Positions 11,830 to 26,089 of a stretch of 64,000 nucleotides of DNA are shown here, one piece after another (the stretch's first letter is position 1; every line of letters starts with the position of its first letter). This DNA comes from Oreocharis arfaki (taxonomy: Eukaryota > Chordata > Aves > Passeriformes > Paramythiidae). Below the pieces are notes generated by a model that did not search any database, was not told the DNA's origin, and saw only the letters and a list, made by a program, of their open reading frames with translations. The DNA lies in NCBI GenBank assembly GCA_013398015.1, contig VZRR01010243.1:240970-304969 (forward strand), written 5' to 3'. The position numbers were made by a program, and so were the translations under genes.

Positions 11830-12030
11830 GTTGTTCACAGAATTATAGACCAATTTAGGTTGGAAAGGACCTTTGAAGATCCCTTGTAAATATCTTGTTG
11901 GCCTTCTGCTGAACTCCCTGCCAATGTCTTTCATGTATTGGGAAACCCCAAAACTGGATGCAATATTCCAGCTATGGTCTCACAAGTGCTGAACATAGGG
12001 AAATAATCCTGCCACTCTTTTCAACTTCAG
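11830..12030 (-). mobile_element. CR1 LINE relic, antisense, internally deleted
   Basis: It begins with the antisense CR1 3' end ('cacagaattatagaccaatt tagg', 'ttggaaaggacctttgaaga'). It then jumps to a more internal antisense CR1 block ('aactggatgcaatattccag', 'ggtctcacaagtgctga'). The junction around 11885-11905 implies an internal deletion or two fragments side by side. Confidence 0.8.
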
Positions 12031-13242
12031 CCACGTTTTTCTGCCTCTTTGTCACAGACTGGTATTTGTGTAGTTGCATGGCAGTTCAGATCAGGTCACT
12101 CAGCCACATGAGCTTTTGCGGACATTTTGCAAAAATCAGAATCAGCAAAAGCTTAGTTTAAGCTATTTTTATTGAGCCATTGGTTTAATTGGTAAATTAG
12201 TCCCTGAAAGCACAGTGTGTGGCAGCACAGGGACAGGAACATACTGTCAAAAGTGGGAAATACTTGAGTACATATTACTGCTTAAAGCTCAGTTTGTTAG
12301 AAACACATGTTCTGAGCTGCTGCCTGTGACTAAGACAGTTGAAAGGAATTTGTACTTCCATGCTAAGTATAAATACTCAGAGATTTTTCACTTTGGGTAG
12401 GATGTTTTCACATTGTAGCTGGGCTGAATTAAGAGTTTGCCACTGCCAAAAGGTGGCAATAATAAAAGCTTGGCTTATTTTACCTGTAGTACCTGCTTTT
12501 CTCCCTGTACCTGCTTCTAAGATCAATTCAGCCTCTGCCTTTTAGCAGGTGTAGAGTACTTGTTTGATCTTAAGGTAAAGTGCACTATTCCCTTATTTTT
12601 TGCTTGGTTAATTTTCTGTCATTTTAGTGAATTGCCATGCACTCAGCACTAAAGCTGACTTGGGGTAAACAGTGGGAACGAACAGGGAAAGGAAATGGGA
12701 GATGTGTGTGGGACCTTCCCCTTTCTTCAACAGCAACCTCCCACCAGGGCTTTGCTTGTATTGCAAAACCATTCTGCAAGAGGCAATAGCTTCAGAATTA
12801 TAAAAGTTTTGATTAGGAATAGTTGTTATAAAGGACACTAAATAAAGCAGTAATAAAAAGGTAAACATTTTCACTCGGTCTTCAAGCTTTGCTGCATTAT
12901 ATTGCAATTGAAATGGCCTTCTCAGGACAGTTCTACCAAATCTAGAATGACAGCCTTTAAATTGCACATACAGTCACTATATTTTTACATCTGCCCTGGT
13001 TTCAGTTTGAAATCATACACTTTAAGCCATAAACCAAGAAGAGGTCTCAGAACACAGCATTAAGCATCTTGGTTTTGTTGAGACACTGTTGCTTAAAAAC
13101 AAAGCTAAAACATGCCCATAATTTCATAACAAAGAAATATTTTTCAACACTTTGAATGTTTCACCACATAACAAAACTGATGACAGTATGTCTTTTTTTT
13201 CCCAGCCTGTTACACTGGTAGATTTATGCCTGTGGTGAATGC

Positions 13243-13256
13243 ATATATATATATAT
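13243..13256 (+). repeat. (AT)7 microsatellite
   Basis: Seven uninterrupted AT units inside GALK2 intron 3. Confidence 0.9.
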
Positions 13257-14817
13257 GTGCTTTTGGTGAACAAGGACTAACCAGAATCCTCTGTAGAATC
13301 ACTATTTCCTATTTCATTCTTGTTTTGTGGACTGGTAAACTGTGGAACAGTTCTGTAGCACTCTTCCACCCTGATAGTTCATGTTAACTTTTAGTAGAAA
13401 TAAGACAGAGAACAGGTTCGCTGGAAAAAAAACCTATTTGCTTTTCATCATAAATTATCTCAGCTGATCTGATGCCTTTTATGTTATTGGGACTAAAAAG
13501 GTATTCAAAACTTACGTTCTTTTGAAGTTCCTGATACCTCCCCTTCAGAAAACATCTTTGTAATTGAGAAGTACGTCTTCAGAAGTACCAGGGGATGGTA
13601 ATTACCAATCAGGCAGAACCTGAAAGTTTTGTTTGTTTTTAAATCAGGGTATTTGTACAGAGGACTCAAACAGATGAACTAACAGACTGAGAAGACAATA
13701 AGGTTCTGTGAGAAAGAGCCAAATTGGTGTCCCAAAAATAAGAATTATTTACTATACAAGCAGTAAAAACCACCTCAGTCACACTACTTAAAAAACCCAT
13801 CTCTTCTAATTATATAGAAAAATTGAAATGCTTATGTCTGGTTATGGAGAAGTGGAATTCTTTCCCAAGCATTCTTTAAAACAGAAAGGCTGGAACAGAC
13901 AATATCAGAGTATTTTTATTTCGTGGGTATGTTTTTCCCAATCTTTTATTTTATTTTGTTATAAAGTTCTTATATTGAACTGCCTACTTTTCAGTAGATG
14001 GTTCAAAGGCAAGCCTGAAGATTTACTGATTTAAGATAAAGCTTGGGTATTTAGAAACTGAATGTGGTAACAAAAAATAGACTTAAAGATTCTGGGGATC
14101 TTGACAGTCCCACATTCTGTGTTTGTGTGAATTATGTCCATATGAAACCTGCCAAAATAAAAACCATTTTTTTCTTTCATTTTCTATGTGCAAAGATTGC
14201 AAAAAAAGAGCAAAATGCATTTTAAGAAGTCATTATTTTAATTTATCTTGAGAACTAGCAAATATAGTCATAATGTATGTCTTCTTGTTCATTGAAATTT
14301 TACTGTCCGGGAGGGTAAAAAGAATTATGAAGATAAAATATTATTACACAATTCTGCAGCATTAGGCCTATTTTAGTGAAGTGCCATTCAGAGCAAAGAT
14401 GCAGATGAAATCCTGAGCAGGAATTACCAGAGAGCCTGAAGTTTATCTCTCTCTAGTCAAAGTTTGACAGATACGATTATTTAGATTTTCACTTCTAGGA
14501 AATCATGATAGCATACACATACCTGATGGAAGGCATCCTGCCTTAATTAAGGATGTCAAAGGCAGCTTAATTTCTGGATTTATTTAATATATTCTTTATA
14601 TTAATCAAGAATTCTTATGCTTTCATCTAAAATAACCATATAGAAATGATTAATAATTAAGATATGTAAAAAGGTCAAACAAAAAACCAAACCAGAAAAC
14701 ATTGCACTGAAAACCACCAAACCGGTTTTGTCCATCAGCAGGTGGCAGTAACAAGCCATGTTTTTTCAAACCTAATTTAATACAAATTAAAGCCTCAAGG
14801 TTTTTCTGTTTTTGCAG

Positions 14818-14908
14818 GGATTTCAGTACTAGTGTAAATAACATTCAGATTAACAAAACCAAACCTCTGTGGCATAACTACTTCCTGTGTGGACTGAAGG
14901 GCATTCAG
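14818..14908 (+). CDS. GALK2: GALK2 coding exon 4
   Basis: A 91-base exon, acceptor tttttgcag and donor gtaaga. The first G completes Leu89 (TT|G), then 30 codons cover residues 90-119 and end on a codon boundary. It includes the conserved KTKPLWHNYFLCGLKGIQ stretch, nearly identical to human. This lies in the N-terminal lobe before the ATP-binding motif. Confidence 0.96.
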
Positions 14909-17819
14909 GTAAGACAAATCCATTTAGCTTATGAAATTAATGTAGAAGTAAAATACAAGAAGAATACCTATTTACCTTCAAAATGTTTCCCTGTATTCTA
15001 TAGCTTTTTTTTTTTAACAAAATATTAATTATTTTTATGTTAAAACTTGAAGAGGAGATATGAGTTGGTTTGCTTTAAAATATTTGCAGACTACTATTTT
15101 CATCTCTATAAAACAAATTACAATAGCAAATAATTACTTAGGAAAGTTGTGATCAAACATTATCAGGATGACATTTCTGTATTTTAAAGTCAAAAGGAAT
15201 GCTTTCCAATGAAATTATCTAATTAAAATTTGCTTTGAAAAAGGTTTGGAGGCTTGTCTTTTAGGACATAAAGATTGTATCTTAGTCCTTTTTTTTCTAC
15301 AGAAACATTTAAAAAACATGAACTTCCATTAATGCTGAAAACCTATAATTTGTGCACAACAGCTGAGTGAAGCTGACTCATGCAGTAGGCAAAAGAAAAT
15401 GTAAAAGCCAAGTAAACAGCATACAGAAGAAATAATCCATTAAGAACCATTACTCATCCTGGTTTCCAGTGTTTGGAATTTGAATGGGATTTTCAGAATG
15501 TCCTGAGTTGAGAGTGCAGCTCTGCAGGAAGGGGCACACTTACGGTAGAGGCAGGAGCACGAACACACAGACCTTCTCCTGCCTGCCCGCTCCAGCTTTA
15601 TCTCCCTTGGGAGCTCCCCTGTCTCCAGGCTGACCTGGAGACCCAACTGTTGTGCAAGCAAGTGCTGGTTGGCAGTGCTGCCCTGGGAGGGAGCCTCAGC
15701 TCACCATGGAGGCACCTGGAAATCTCACCTGCTGTTTGCACAGAATTCACAGAATTCACAGAATTCATGGTCCTTTGAGAGGAAAAAGAAGAGACGGTGA
15801 CTTCTCTGCTCGATATCAACGCAGTGATATTTCTGCAAGGGCAGATGGGATGAACAGTGATGACAGGTCAGGAACAGGTTGCCACAGCCAGCCCCAATTA
15901 TGGGTAAATGTGCTTTTTAAAGCACATGAAGTTTGCTTCAGGATGGGCCATTTGGTTACCCCACAGGATGATCCAACAGATAAGGACTGCAGGCAGCCAA
16001 AAAGCCTACCTCAGACCTGCCACTACAGTCTTCAAAATACAATATTCAGAACAATCAGTGCCACAAATCACTCAATTACAAGTCACAGGTCCTAAACAGC
16101 CCCCTGCTCCTATGTATAGACCCCAGTAAATTACTTATGTGTGCAGTAACGTGAGTATTTTCAATTTTGTATTGCTCAGTAACGCAGGCATTTAAATTGC
16201 ATTGACTGTAGAGATATAGATTAGGTTTCTTTACAATATATTCTTTCTTATATTAAGGCTAGCATGACCAATTGACTTTATTTATTTTGCAGTCTGCTAC
16301 TGAGATTTGTTTCCTAAGGACAAGCTTTCATACTTGAAGGTTAATTTGGAAAGCAGGTTTGCAGACTGTAGTACTGGCAGAAAATAAGCATAAATGTTAC
16401 AGACTTAAGAAACTCTGAAATACAAGTACTCAGAGGGTCCAGCGGGATAATCTGTTTATATTGAGTTGAACATGCTATCCTTTTGGGACAGAACTGTTGC
16501 AGAACTTGGCAAAGTCCATTTTCATTTTTGAAACTGAAGTACGTTTTCTATTTAAACATCGCGTGATAAGTCTGCAAACCTGATTCACATTCAAGACAAT
16601 CCAGAAACTGTGGATCAGTTTCTGGTTACTCAGGCATTTTCTGTTTATGAACAAGCCTGTCTAGTGTTCGTCATGAAGGGGCATGGGCAGCAATAGTATT
16701 CTAGATATGAATTTCCTTTATTTGTAAAACAGGAAATTCAAAATATAATTTGAAGTGATGGTAGAAGACTTTAAAGGAGGCTCTTTGTGTTTGCTGATCT
16801 CTACCATTGGTATTTATGGTTGAAGTTGTTCCAGAAGTAGTAGAAATCTTTTGAAGGTGGACATTTCTTTATGAAAATATTGCTATTTTTTTCTGATTAT
16901 TGACACTGTAACATAGTTTATTGACGTAGAAATTGCATCAGAAGTTAGCTGTTCATATACCCCCCATATACATTCAATGATTTTTTAATAAGTACTGCAT
17001 GTTTGCTTCAAACTAACAGCAGAGAGAAATTTCTATAAAAGTGATTATAAATAAAAAGACAAAGCAACTAAACAATAATTAAAAGAGTATGTACATGAGG
17101 ATTTATGACTTCTGGATTAAATGTATTATCTGTGATATCTACCATGTATGTTGGAGTATTTTAAACTTCATTCAAAAAATTGCATGCCAGAGACCATCCC
17201 CGCTGGTAGGTGTGTCTTTGTGACCCTCAAGCACAGAGTTCCTCAAGTGCCATTGTGGTTTTCCCAGTGTCAGTCCTGTGGGTGCTTCAGGACATGAGTA
17301 TCTGGCTTTGAAAACAGCTGCATGGCTACTGGCTTCCCCTCAGCACCATGTGGCTCCCTAATAGCACGTGCCAGCGCTGGGAGTGAAGCATAAAGTGGAC
17401 CTTGAGCTCTTTGTGGTGCCTGAAAACGAAGAGCTGTTGAGAAAAGGACAAAAGTAGGGTATGAAATGATTGGTAACTTTGCAGTGTCACCACGGCAGCT
17501 CAAAGCAGAGCCAGTTGCTGCAAAACCCACCCACGAAGCTTGGTAAATTCTCGGGCGTGCAGCCCTTACGGAGTTCTGCTCGGGTAGTTATATGTTTGTG
17601 TACAGGAATTGCACACATACCTTTGGCTGAAGCCCTACCATTGGCTTTGTTCTTAAGGAATAGAATGAAAATTTTGCTTTTGCTTTATTTTGGAGATACC
17701 AGAAGCAGGTCCTTGGTTCCAGCAACTCAGGAGAAGGATTCTCTTTCTAAGTATCAGATAATTGCAAGCCTGAGCCTGTCTGTACTTGAAACTGAGATTG
17801 TTTATTTTTTCATTGTTAG
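14909..17819 (+). other. GALK2: GALK2 intron 4
   Basis: A 2.9-kb intron ending at cattgttag. It holds a perfect 9-bp tandem repeat at 15739-15765 and a moderately GC-rich stretch (about 15500-15720 and 17210-17420) with no recognised identity. Confidence 0.9.
15739..15765 (+). repeat. 9-bp tandem repeat (cacagaatt)x3
   Basis: Three exact head-to-tail copies of cacagaatt. The unit resembles the antisense of the short 3'-terminal repeats of avian CR1, so this may mark a minimal CR1 tail. No CR1 body is recognisable next to it. Confidence 0.85.
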
Positions 17820-17966
17820 GAACATTTTGGTCTTAATAACCCAACTGGAATGAATTGTCTGCTAGATGGAACCATCCCTCCAAGTTCTGGTCTCTCTAGC
17901 TCCAGTGCTTTGGTGTGCTGTGCAGGACTCGTGACACTCAGAGCTAATGGAAAAACCCTCTCTAAG
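17820..17966 (+). CDS. GALK2: GALK2 coding exon 5 (ATP-binding GHMP motif)
   Basis: A 147-base, 49-codon exon in phase 0 at both ends, encoding residues 120-168. It carries GHMP-kinase motif 2, PPSSGLSSSSAL, the glycine/serine-rich phosphate-binding loop, preceded by the conserved Met-Asn-Cys-Leu-Leu-Asp-Gly and followed by Val-Cys-Cys-Ala-Gly-Leu. Donor gtaatt, acceptor gttag. Confidence 0.97.
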
Positions 17967-20900
17967 GTAATTTACTGTAAAACACGAGAGTGTCAGCAGT
18001 AAAATTCTACTTAAAATTAAATACTGTTAATGTCTGTAAACATGAAAAACACGATACAATTGTTTTTGCAAAGAGTTGTTGGATATAAACTTAAGATATT
18101 GCACAATTGAGCAAATATCTTTGGCCAAATTTTGGCAGGATTTGAATTTGGCAAGAAAACAGGCTTACATTAAAGCTGAAAAAAGGAGCATTATTGTAAG
18201 CCTGTATTTTGGCCAAGCATCAGGTCCATGCCTGGACCAGATGTGCTATCTGCAGGCCAGGACTGAGGATATATGTGCTGAAGCATGTGGACCACACCCC
18301 CGAGGCCTTTACTCTCTCCCTGAATGACTTTTCATGGCTTTAACAGCAGAGCATCTGTTGGAGGCCTGTGGAACAATTTCTTGATAAATTATATAATCAG
18401 CACAAATCAGAGGTAAAATTCTTCCATCTGACTCTCCTTATTCTCTTCACAGTTTTTTTGTAAAAAATATATTTACAATCCAAAATGTATCCCTCACTTT
18501 TAAACAAACATTAGTTTAAAAACAAACCCCAAGTATGTGACCTGTTAGCAGTACAACTGTTAGCACTGTTTGGCACGTGTAATACAGATTTCTGGAGGAG
18601 TCATGGTCCTTGAAGGTGCCATATGGGAATGAAGTTCTCTCCATTAAAAATGACTGGTTAAGTGAAACTAGGATCTTAAATTAGAACATTGTCAGGAAGG
18701 GAAAAGAACAGATCTAAATGTGACTGTTACACATACTTGTGCCTATTGTCTCAGACAGACATTCCCAAACTGTGGTACAAAGCCAACTGAAAGTGGCACG
18801 TGATGATGGCAGCTGTTAACTCTGCTTGTGACAAGCACTTCTCTGAGCCATGAGGTGAACAGATCCACACAGAAGGTTTTTGCTGATCTGTTGAGATTTA
18901 CTTCTCTAGGTAGCTGCATTTGCAGGAATCCTCTCAGCAGTGAGTGCACCATCCCACATTGCCCAGCTGCCAGGGCTGGCTTCAGGAGTGTCAGGTAGGG
19001 CTCAGGCAGAAAGAAGCAAGGTTGGTGAGGCAGGGAAGCTTTTTATGTAAGAGGATGTGGCTACAGTTGCTGTCACCCTGACTTGTGTTGGTGTGTGATC
19101 AAAAGGTCAGTAAGGGGTTGGACACTACAGCAGAGGCTCTGGTTTGTGAGGTGAGACACAGAGCAGTGGCAGATGAAAACATGGAACTGAGGATCCTTCT
19201 TGGAGGAATGAGACTTTGCAGTTAAAGGGTTGGAGGTGACAGAACGTGTACCTGGCCTGGCAAGAAGCTTCTGGTTTTGCATTGATGGTCCTACCACAGG
19301 TCAGCACTGTCTCTGATGGTGGTCACCTCAAGAGCTGAGCTTGGGAGCTACTGATCAAAATCACTGGAGTGCACATGTTCAGAAATTGGGGATCTGCACA
19401 ATCCATAAAACTGACAGAGGTCAGAAAGCCCAAATTTTACTAGGTATTAAAAATCTGTATCTGGAAAACCAGAAGCCAGGTTTTCATTATTCCAGTACTG
19501 CACAGTGTTCTTCAGAGAATAAATGATACAGTGTGTGTCTTGAGCTGAATTTACACGTGGCTTGGGAGTACCGGCCGGCATTATGCCAGACTTGCTGTAA
19601 AGAAAGGTGCAAAACTCCTTCTGTCATTTCCATAAAAAATTATGGAAGAACAGAATGAAGACAGAGACTCCACTGAATGTCTTTCCTTCTCCTCATGTGT
19701 CCTGTTCGATCCTCTTCTTGCTAGTTGAGAAATGTGCTGAAAGTTAAGCTTGTGTCTGAAATACAGTTGGACAAACACAAGAGACACAATTGCACATTTT
19801 TGTCAGGAAACCCTGCTGTCTGCAGCCAGATATTTTGCACTTGTGATGAAAAATGAGCAATTAATGTACAGATGAGAATTCTCAATAGCCAACATAGGAG
19901 CAGTTAAGAACATATCCAAGGTTTAGTGTGCTTGCATAGACCAAGGCAGCTGGTTGTCATGGTTAGGAGAGAGTGTGACAGCTCTGAAGACTGATTGCTT
20001 TTGTCCAGGCTTTAAGATTCCCCAAAACTTACAGGGCAGTAAAAACTCGTTCAGTGTTTTTGGCTAATGTATGATTTAGCATTAGAGACCTCTTCTATCT
20101 AGCTAAATCCAGAGTCTCTGTTGCACTGGATTTATGCTTAGCCTTGCAGAACTGTCTTGTGGAAGGCAGGGCTAGTCTGAGTATAAATTAGAGCAATCTA
20201 GGCATGTGAGCCCTCAGAAGTATAAAACGTGCTCTGGCCACTTCTTGCCAGCTCCTAATGCATCCTGTGCTGGTGTCAAATGGGATCTGTGCAGGATCCA
20301 GTCCTGCTGGCTCTGCCTCAGCAGGGAGCTCCCCCATGGCAGGGGAGTTCTTAGCTGAGCACAAGTAGGGGCTTTCCAGATCCTTTCTACCAGAAGGCAA
20401 ACCAGGACCTTGCATTTTTAAGGCTCTGGATATTTATGTGTTTGTTTATTTTAAACAAGAAGTATCACTTTACCCCTCCCATCCATCTTTTTCTTCCAAA
20501 TGCTTTAGAGTTGTGAAAGTTGTAAATTGTAATTTAAAAGTAACAGTAAGTATAAATTACTTAAAAATTCTAAATTTACAAGAAACAGTATTTGGTTATG
20601 ATGGTAATTTTATGAGAAAAGATTGACTTTTTGCCCCTCATTAGTGTGATGGACTTTGCAAAATCTTAGTATGATGGTTTGTAGCAGGAAGACAGGAAAC
20701 TTTTGGCTTTGGAATCAAATTTGGCTGAATCGTAGGGCTTCTGTAGCCAAAGTTATGAAAAATTGACCTTTTACTGAGTGGAACATTTATCTGTTTTGTT
20801 TCTGTGAAACTATTTTTATGAGAATATTTTCGTTATATGCTCTTTTTCCTGATAAATGTAAGTTTAAAATAGTTGCTGTAGAGTAAATGCCATTGAAATT

Positions 20901-23900
20901 TAGAGCTTTTATGAGGTAACACTTCCAGTGTGAAGTTCGGGCCTATGAGATTAAGACCCAAAACCCCACAAAATTAAAAAACCTTGTAAAAGCATGGCTA
21001 GAATTTCATGGTGGCTAACTTTAAAAATAGCACTTTTTTGACACTGAAAACAAAATCAGAAAAAAATACGCTCTCACTAATTGTGTGTAGCAGCCTGCAA
21101 TAGGGTATTGTTTCAGTGTGCATACAGTATTTTTTTTTAAAAAACCCATCATACACATACACAATAGTTAGGGAAAATACCAGTTGAAGACAATTCAGCC
21201 AGATGTGCAGTGCTAACCAGTTGCAGCAGTGCAATAGCATTCAAATAACAAGATGGAAAATGTAGAATGCGATCTTTAAAAAGAATCCATTTTTCTCCTC
21301 CAAACAGGATACCAGTCTAAGGCTGTGTTGGCATCACTCAAACAGCAGCAGTGCTCAGTATTAGTAGTTCTTGATTTTAAAGTGATTTTTATTTCACTGT
21401 TACAAAATCAATCTTTTGTGTAACTTTTCATCAGGAGAAGATACTTTTTGTAAAGGAAACATAATAATGTTCCAAACGGTCCCAGCTTTGTGTTTCGTGG
21501 TAGGAATTAACAAGTATAGAAAATAACCTAGGACTTTGAGTGACTAGATTTACTTGAAAGATGTGATGATAATGTTGCTGTCCAGATGTTAGATCTTGTG
21601 AAACTAAGGTCTGTTCAGCTACCTTAACATTTTTTTGTTACTCAAGGCGGGGTAACTGTGCACATACTTATTCAGAAGAATAGATGAAAAGTGAATAGGG
21701 TTTATCTAATTTAATGTGACATGTTGAGCATAGGAAGTGGAATCATATTTGGCTGTATCTAGACTGAGAAAAAGCTAAGTCAGACATAAATAAAGGACCT
21801 AAATCTAATCTGTAATGGCACAGTGTCCGTTGGCTTCCATTTTCCCAACCTATGGCTCAGATGAATTTGAGTGTGGGTGTTAAACATTTTTAAACAATAT
21901 TTAAACAGTTACAATACCTGCTAGTGTCACTGATTTCAGTGGGAGAATAGACAGGTCAACTGGAATCCTTTCTACTTTGCTTCTGAAGCCTCTGTAAAAT
22001 AAGGAAAGTGCTTGAGTTGAACCCTTTATCCCCAGCTATCTGGTGAGAAAACCTGTGAGGATCCATACTTATACTGTGACTTCAAAACCAATAACTTGTG
22101 CTGATTTTGTTTTCTTTTAAAAATACTTCTTTTTATAATTTATTTTATTAATCTATCCAAAATCTTTGATAGATGCATGCTCAGGTTATTTATATGAGAA
22201 ACCAAATTGTTCACACAAAAAATGGCACATAGATACTGTATTTTAAAATACCATTAATACAGAGAAATGCTAAAGTTCCTTTCTCCCTGTGGAATTAAAA
22301 AACGAGGGTTCTTTAACTTGTTAAGCTTGACTATGTGTGTTTATAATCAAGGGGAAGCACAGTACTTTAGAGCAGTGGCAATCAAAGGCCATAATCTCTC
22401 ATCAACCAAATTGATAACCTTCTATTTGAGCATGTTAGGGGGCAGACAAAGTCAAGCTAAGATTGCTGTGCTTATGAGGACATCCAGATACTATCTGACA
22501 AATATTTTCCCATTTTGGAAAAAAGTAAGCATAATTACCTTGCAAAATGTATATGAAGTTCAGCTAATTGGGATTTTATGTGCAAACTGGAAGCAGATGG
22601 TAACTTTCAGCAACCTATTCCTAGTCAAGAAGAGATAGTAAAAATAAAGGCATTCCTGGTGGTAAAAATAACCACAAAAATTTGGGCATCATTTTATACC
22701 TTACTAAATGAAACACGGTGCCTTGTATTTCAGAAGTTATTTTCTTACCTATATACATATATATAAAATAAACACAGATTGGAAAAAAAAATATGACAGT
22801 CTAACTAGAGTTTAAATATGTTATATGATGGAGAATGCTTCCTTCTTATTGTAAAACACTCATCTTTATCTATAAATGTTCTTCATTTTCAGTCTTGTGT
22901 ATTGTGAACCAAACTGTGGAATTTAATAGAAAATCTACATTACATTTGCCATTAAATCACCAACATTATTTGTTGTAAAGGAAAGCAGCAGACTGAGTCT
23001 GACTTTTCAGATTAAACTTCCTGAAATGTTAAGGAATGTTCATTGGGGAACCATTACTGATTTCCATAGAGGGAGTAAATGTATGCACAGCACTTTTGAC
23101 TGAATAGATATTTAAATACTCCAGTTACTTAAATTTGCATGCTGAAGAGAATTCTGGAGCACTGAAAATGACAGTGCTAAAAATAACTTATATTAATAAA
23201 TTTATTTTCTTCATGGAGCTTCCATTCACAAACAACAAAATTTAAAACAGGAAGAAAACTGGTTTTGTTTTTATTTTTATTTTAAAGATTAGTTACCATT
23301 ATTACTGCACTGTAGATCATAGAAAATCCAGCACACTTAACTTGGCCAAAATGAACTACATTAAACCACCGAGGCAGATGTAATTTAATGCTATCATTTT
23401 ATGGAGAAGATTGCTTTATTTTGGCTGCTGTCATTCTGAATTTGTATATATCAAGTTTCTGTGTAATGTAGGGTGAGCTGTTCCAAAAAAGTACTAAGCA
23501 ACACTAATTCTGTTTTACTAACAAATATTTGCCTGTCTCCTACTCACTAATTGTCTTACTCTTTTAAGGGGTTTACTCTTACACGAGTTTACTTCTTTAA
23601 AGGGCTGTGTGAGATTGGAAGGGATTGATCACTGGTTTGGAACATATTAACAGTGACAGTTATATAGGGACAAATTCTGTTACAGTTTACACACTGTCCA
23701 GACCCATTATTGCATGAGTGAAAATCAGAGCAGTTGGCCCTTGGCCTCTCTGTGAGCAAGAGGACTATTAAAGGTGAAACTCCCTTATCTGTTCTCACTC
23801 AGATAATTCTTTAGGTTTCTATTTTTAGGAATTTTTTTTTATAAGAATGTGATCATCTGTTCACTTTCATTATTCCTAGGATGCCTAAACACCTTTCTAC

Positions 23901-25499
23901 ATTTAGGCTCATTATCACTAACATCAAAATGATAGAAAGTAAAATAAATGATGGGGCAACAGAGAATCAAGTGAGCCGTATGGCGTGGTTCATAATTTAT
24001 TAGTTCTTTGACTTGAAAGACCAAATAGACTCAGTTGTAAATCTAAACCTGTATTTGAGGTGTTTCATATTGAAACATAAACAAGTAGAGAAAAGCACAT
24101 ATTAGTGAAAAGTATCATTTTGCTGAAAACTCACTTTTTCCATTAAAAATCCAAACCAAGGTAACATGATGCAGAGCTACTGATGAGTTCTTATTACAAG
24201 AAATCTCTCCATCTAGAGTAACTACACATAAGGCAACTAATAATAAAAAATCACAACCTTTCTCTGTCAGACTAAATTATATCTCCACTGATATGATTTC
24301 CCAGATTAGATTTTCTGCATGCTGGATAGGAAATCTTGTGACTCAAAGATAAAATGGACTTAAGTGGTAGTAATTTCTTTCTTCGTAACCCCAGATTGAC
24401 TTGCTCCTTATCAGGGAAAACCTTAAATTGTTTCAAACAAAAAGCAGGGGTAGTTAGTAGAGTCTTACATAAAAAGCTAGCCTAGGTCTGGACAGGGGGG
24501 CCAGTTGCCTGCAAGACAAACTGGTGTTACCTTCTGCAGTAGGATACATTCTGGACAGACTTTAGAATTAAGCTTTGCAAAAGGAACAGCCTTTGAAACA
24601 GTTTGAAAGCTGTTACTTTTAGATTTTTCCTAGTGCTCCAACTAACATTGTCTGAAACCTGACAGCAGCTTCCTCTAAGTAGTTAATATAAATAAATTTC
24701 TTCATGCTTAGTTGTTTGTTAGTGAATTGTATGCACTGAGATTCTACTCCTAGTGATGTGGCTTTGTATTGTTTCAATTATGGATATTCTAATTTATCGT
24801 GTTGTATCTTTTTTTTGGATAAACAACAAGAAAACCCCATGTTAATATATCATGAAACTCAGTGATTCTAAACATCTCCCATGGAAGCACAGCCAACCTG
24901 GCATGTGTACTTGCCAGCAGCTATAAAAGTAGTGTTTGCCTGGATGATATTTGGTCTGGCATTCAAAAGCTGCAATATTTAGTGTTTCTTGACAGATCAC
25001 CAGGGAGACTTCAAGGTTTTACTCACCTACAGCTACTGCTGCAGTCACGTTACACTCATCCCTCCCCTGCGCTCAGAGGCTGAACAGAGCGAGTGTGTGA
25101 AGCAGCTCGGGGTATTGCTGGAATAGCTTCAGGTATTTTCAGCTTCCATCCCAGCTACCCCCACTCACTGACCTCACTGCAGTCAGCAGAAGGGAACAGT
25201 TTGCTTCAGCCATGTCACTGCCAGGTTTAAGCAAAGGGACTTTGCACAGGAGGGGCAGATGTGGTCACATAACCTCTCCTGATGGCGCTGGTGTCCAGAC
25301 AGTAACCCCAGGGAAAGAGGTGGAACAGTAGTGCTGAACTGCTTGAGGTTCATCACAATGTGCTTATGTCAGCACTAATTAACACACATTTTATGTGGCT
25401 CATTTGTCACATTAAAATTGCAAATGATACAGTGACATTTTCTCTAAGGTGTCTAAGCTGTAAATCTGCCTTTCTTCTTTCTTACCTACCAAGATAGTT

Positions 25500-25960
25500 G
25501 AACTGAAAAAGATTCAGGAAAAAGCCACAGGGACCCATTAAAGGTACAGAATGCTGACCATAAAAGTATGTTAGGACTCTTTGGAAAAAATCACTTAAAG
25601 GAGGAAGTGACAGAGATCCATCAAATGATGAATGTAATTGATGGAGTGGATGGGAATCAATTGTTTGTTGCCCCTCAAGTGTTTAGAGCCAGCGGGTATG
25701 AAATGAAGCTAGTCAGGGACACATTAATAATCAACAAAAGGAGACAGTTCTTCACCTGACAAGGTGTAGAAGTCCTTGTTCCTGGATGATCTAGATGTTA
25801 AAACTATGCATGAGTTAAAAGGGAGTCTGGACAAATTCATATATAAGAAATCTGGTTTTGGTAACTAAGGGTGCAGAACTGACATTCAGCCTAGGGAACT
25901 CTCTATGAAAGTATAAAGTCCTGGGGAAATACGATCCATACTAAGAGCCCACTTTTAGTT
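25500..25960 (+). mobile_element. Ancient CR1/L3-type LINE fragment, sense
   Basis: Recognisable old CR1 ORF2-to-3' text: 'gattcaggaaaaagccacag', 'cacttaaaggaggaagtgac agagatccat', a 'caacaaaaggagacagttct tcacctga' block and 'gtctggacaaattcatata'. It is highly diverged with many indels, which suggests insertion before the bird radiation. Confidence 0.75.
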
Positions 25961-26089
25961 ACAAGATGCAGGACTAGAAGTGGCATTGCTTCTAGTCAGA
26001 GACTGCTTTTATCTTCATATATTCTATCTTTTTATTCTGACTGAAGTCTTTTAATGAATTTTATCTAGCTGACAATCCCTTACTTACTC

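Larger units (their letters stand above)
11329..14817 (+). other. GALK2: GALK2 intron 3
   Basis: A 3.5-kb intron ending at tttttgcag. It contains an antisense CR1 relic (11830-12030) and a short AT microsatellite (13243-13256). The rest is AT-rich with nothing recognised; a 119-codon minus-strand open frame at 12608-12967 resembles no protein I know. Confidence 0.9.

Noticed and set aside
15652..16095. 147-codon frame with an Ile-His-Arg repeat
   Set aside because: The repeat is the translation of a 9-bp noncoding tandem repeat; the rest lacks similarity to known proteins.
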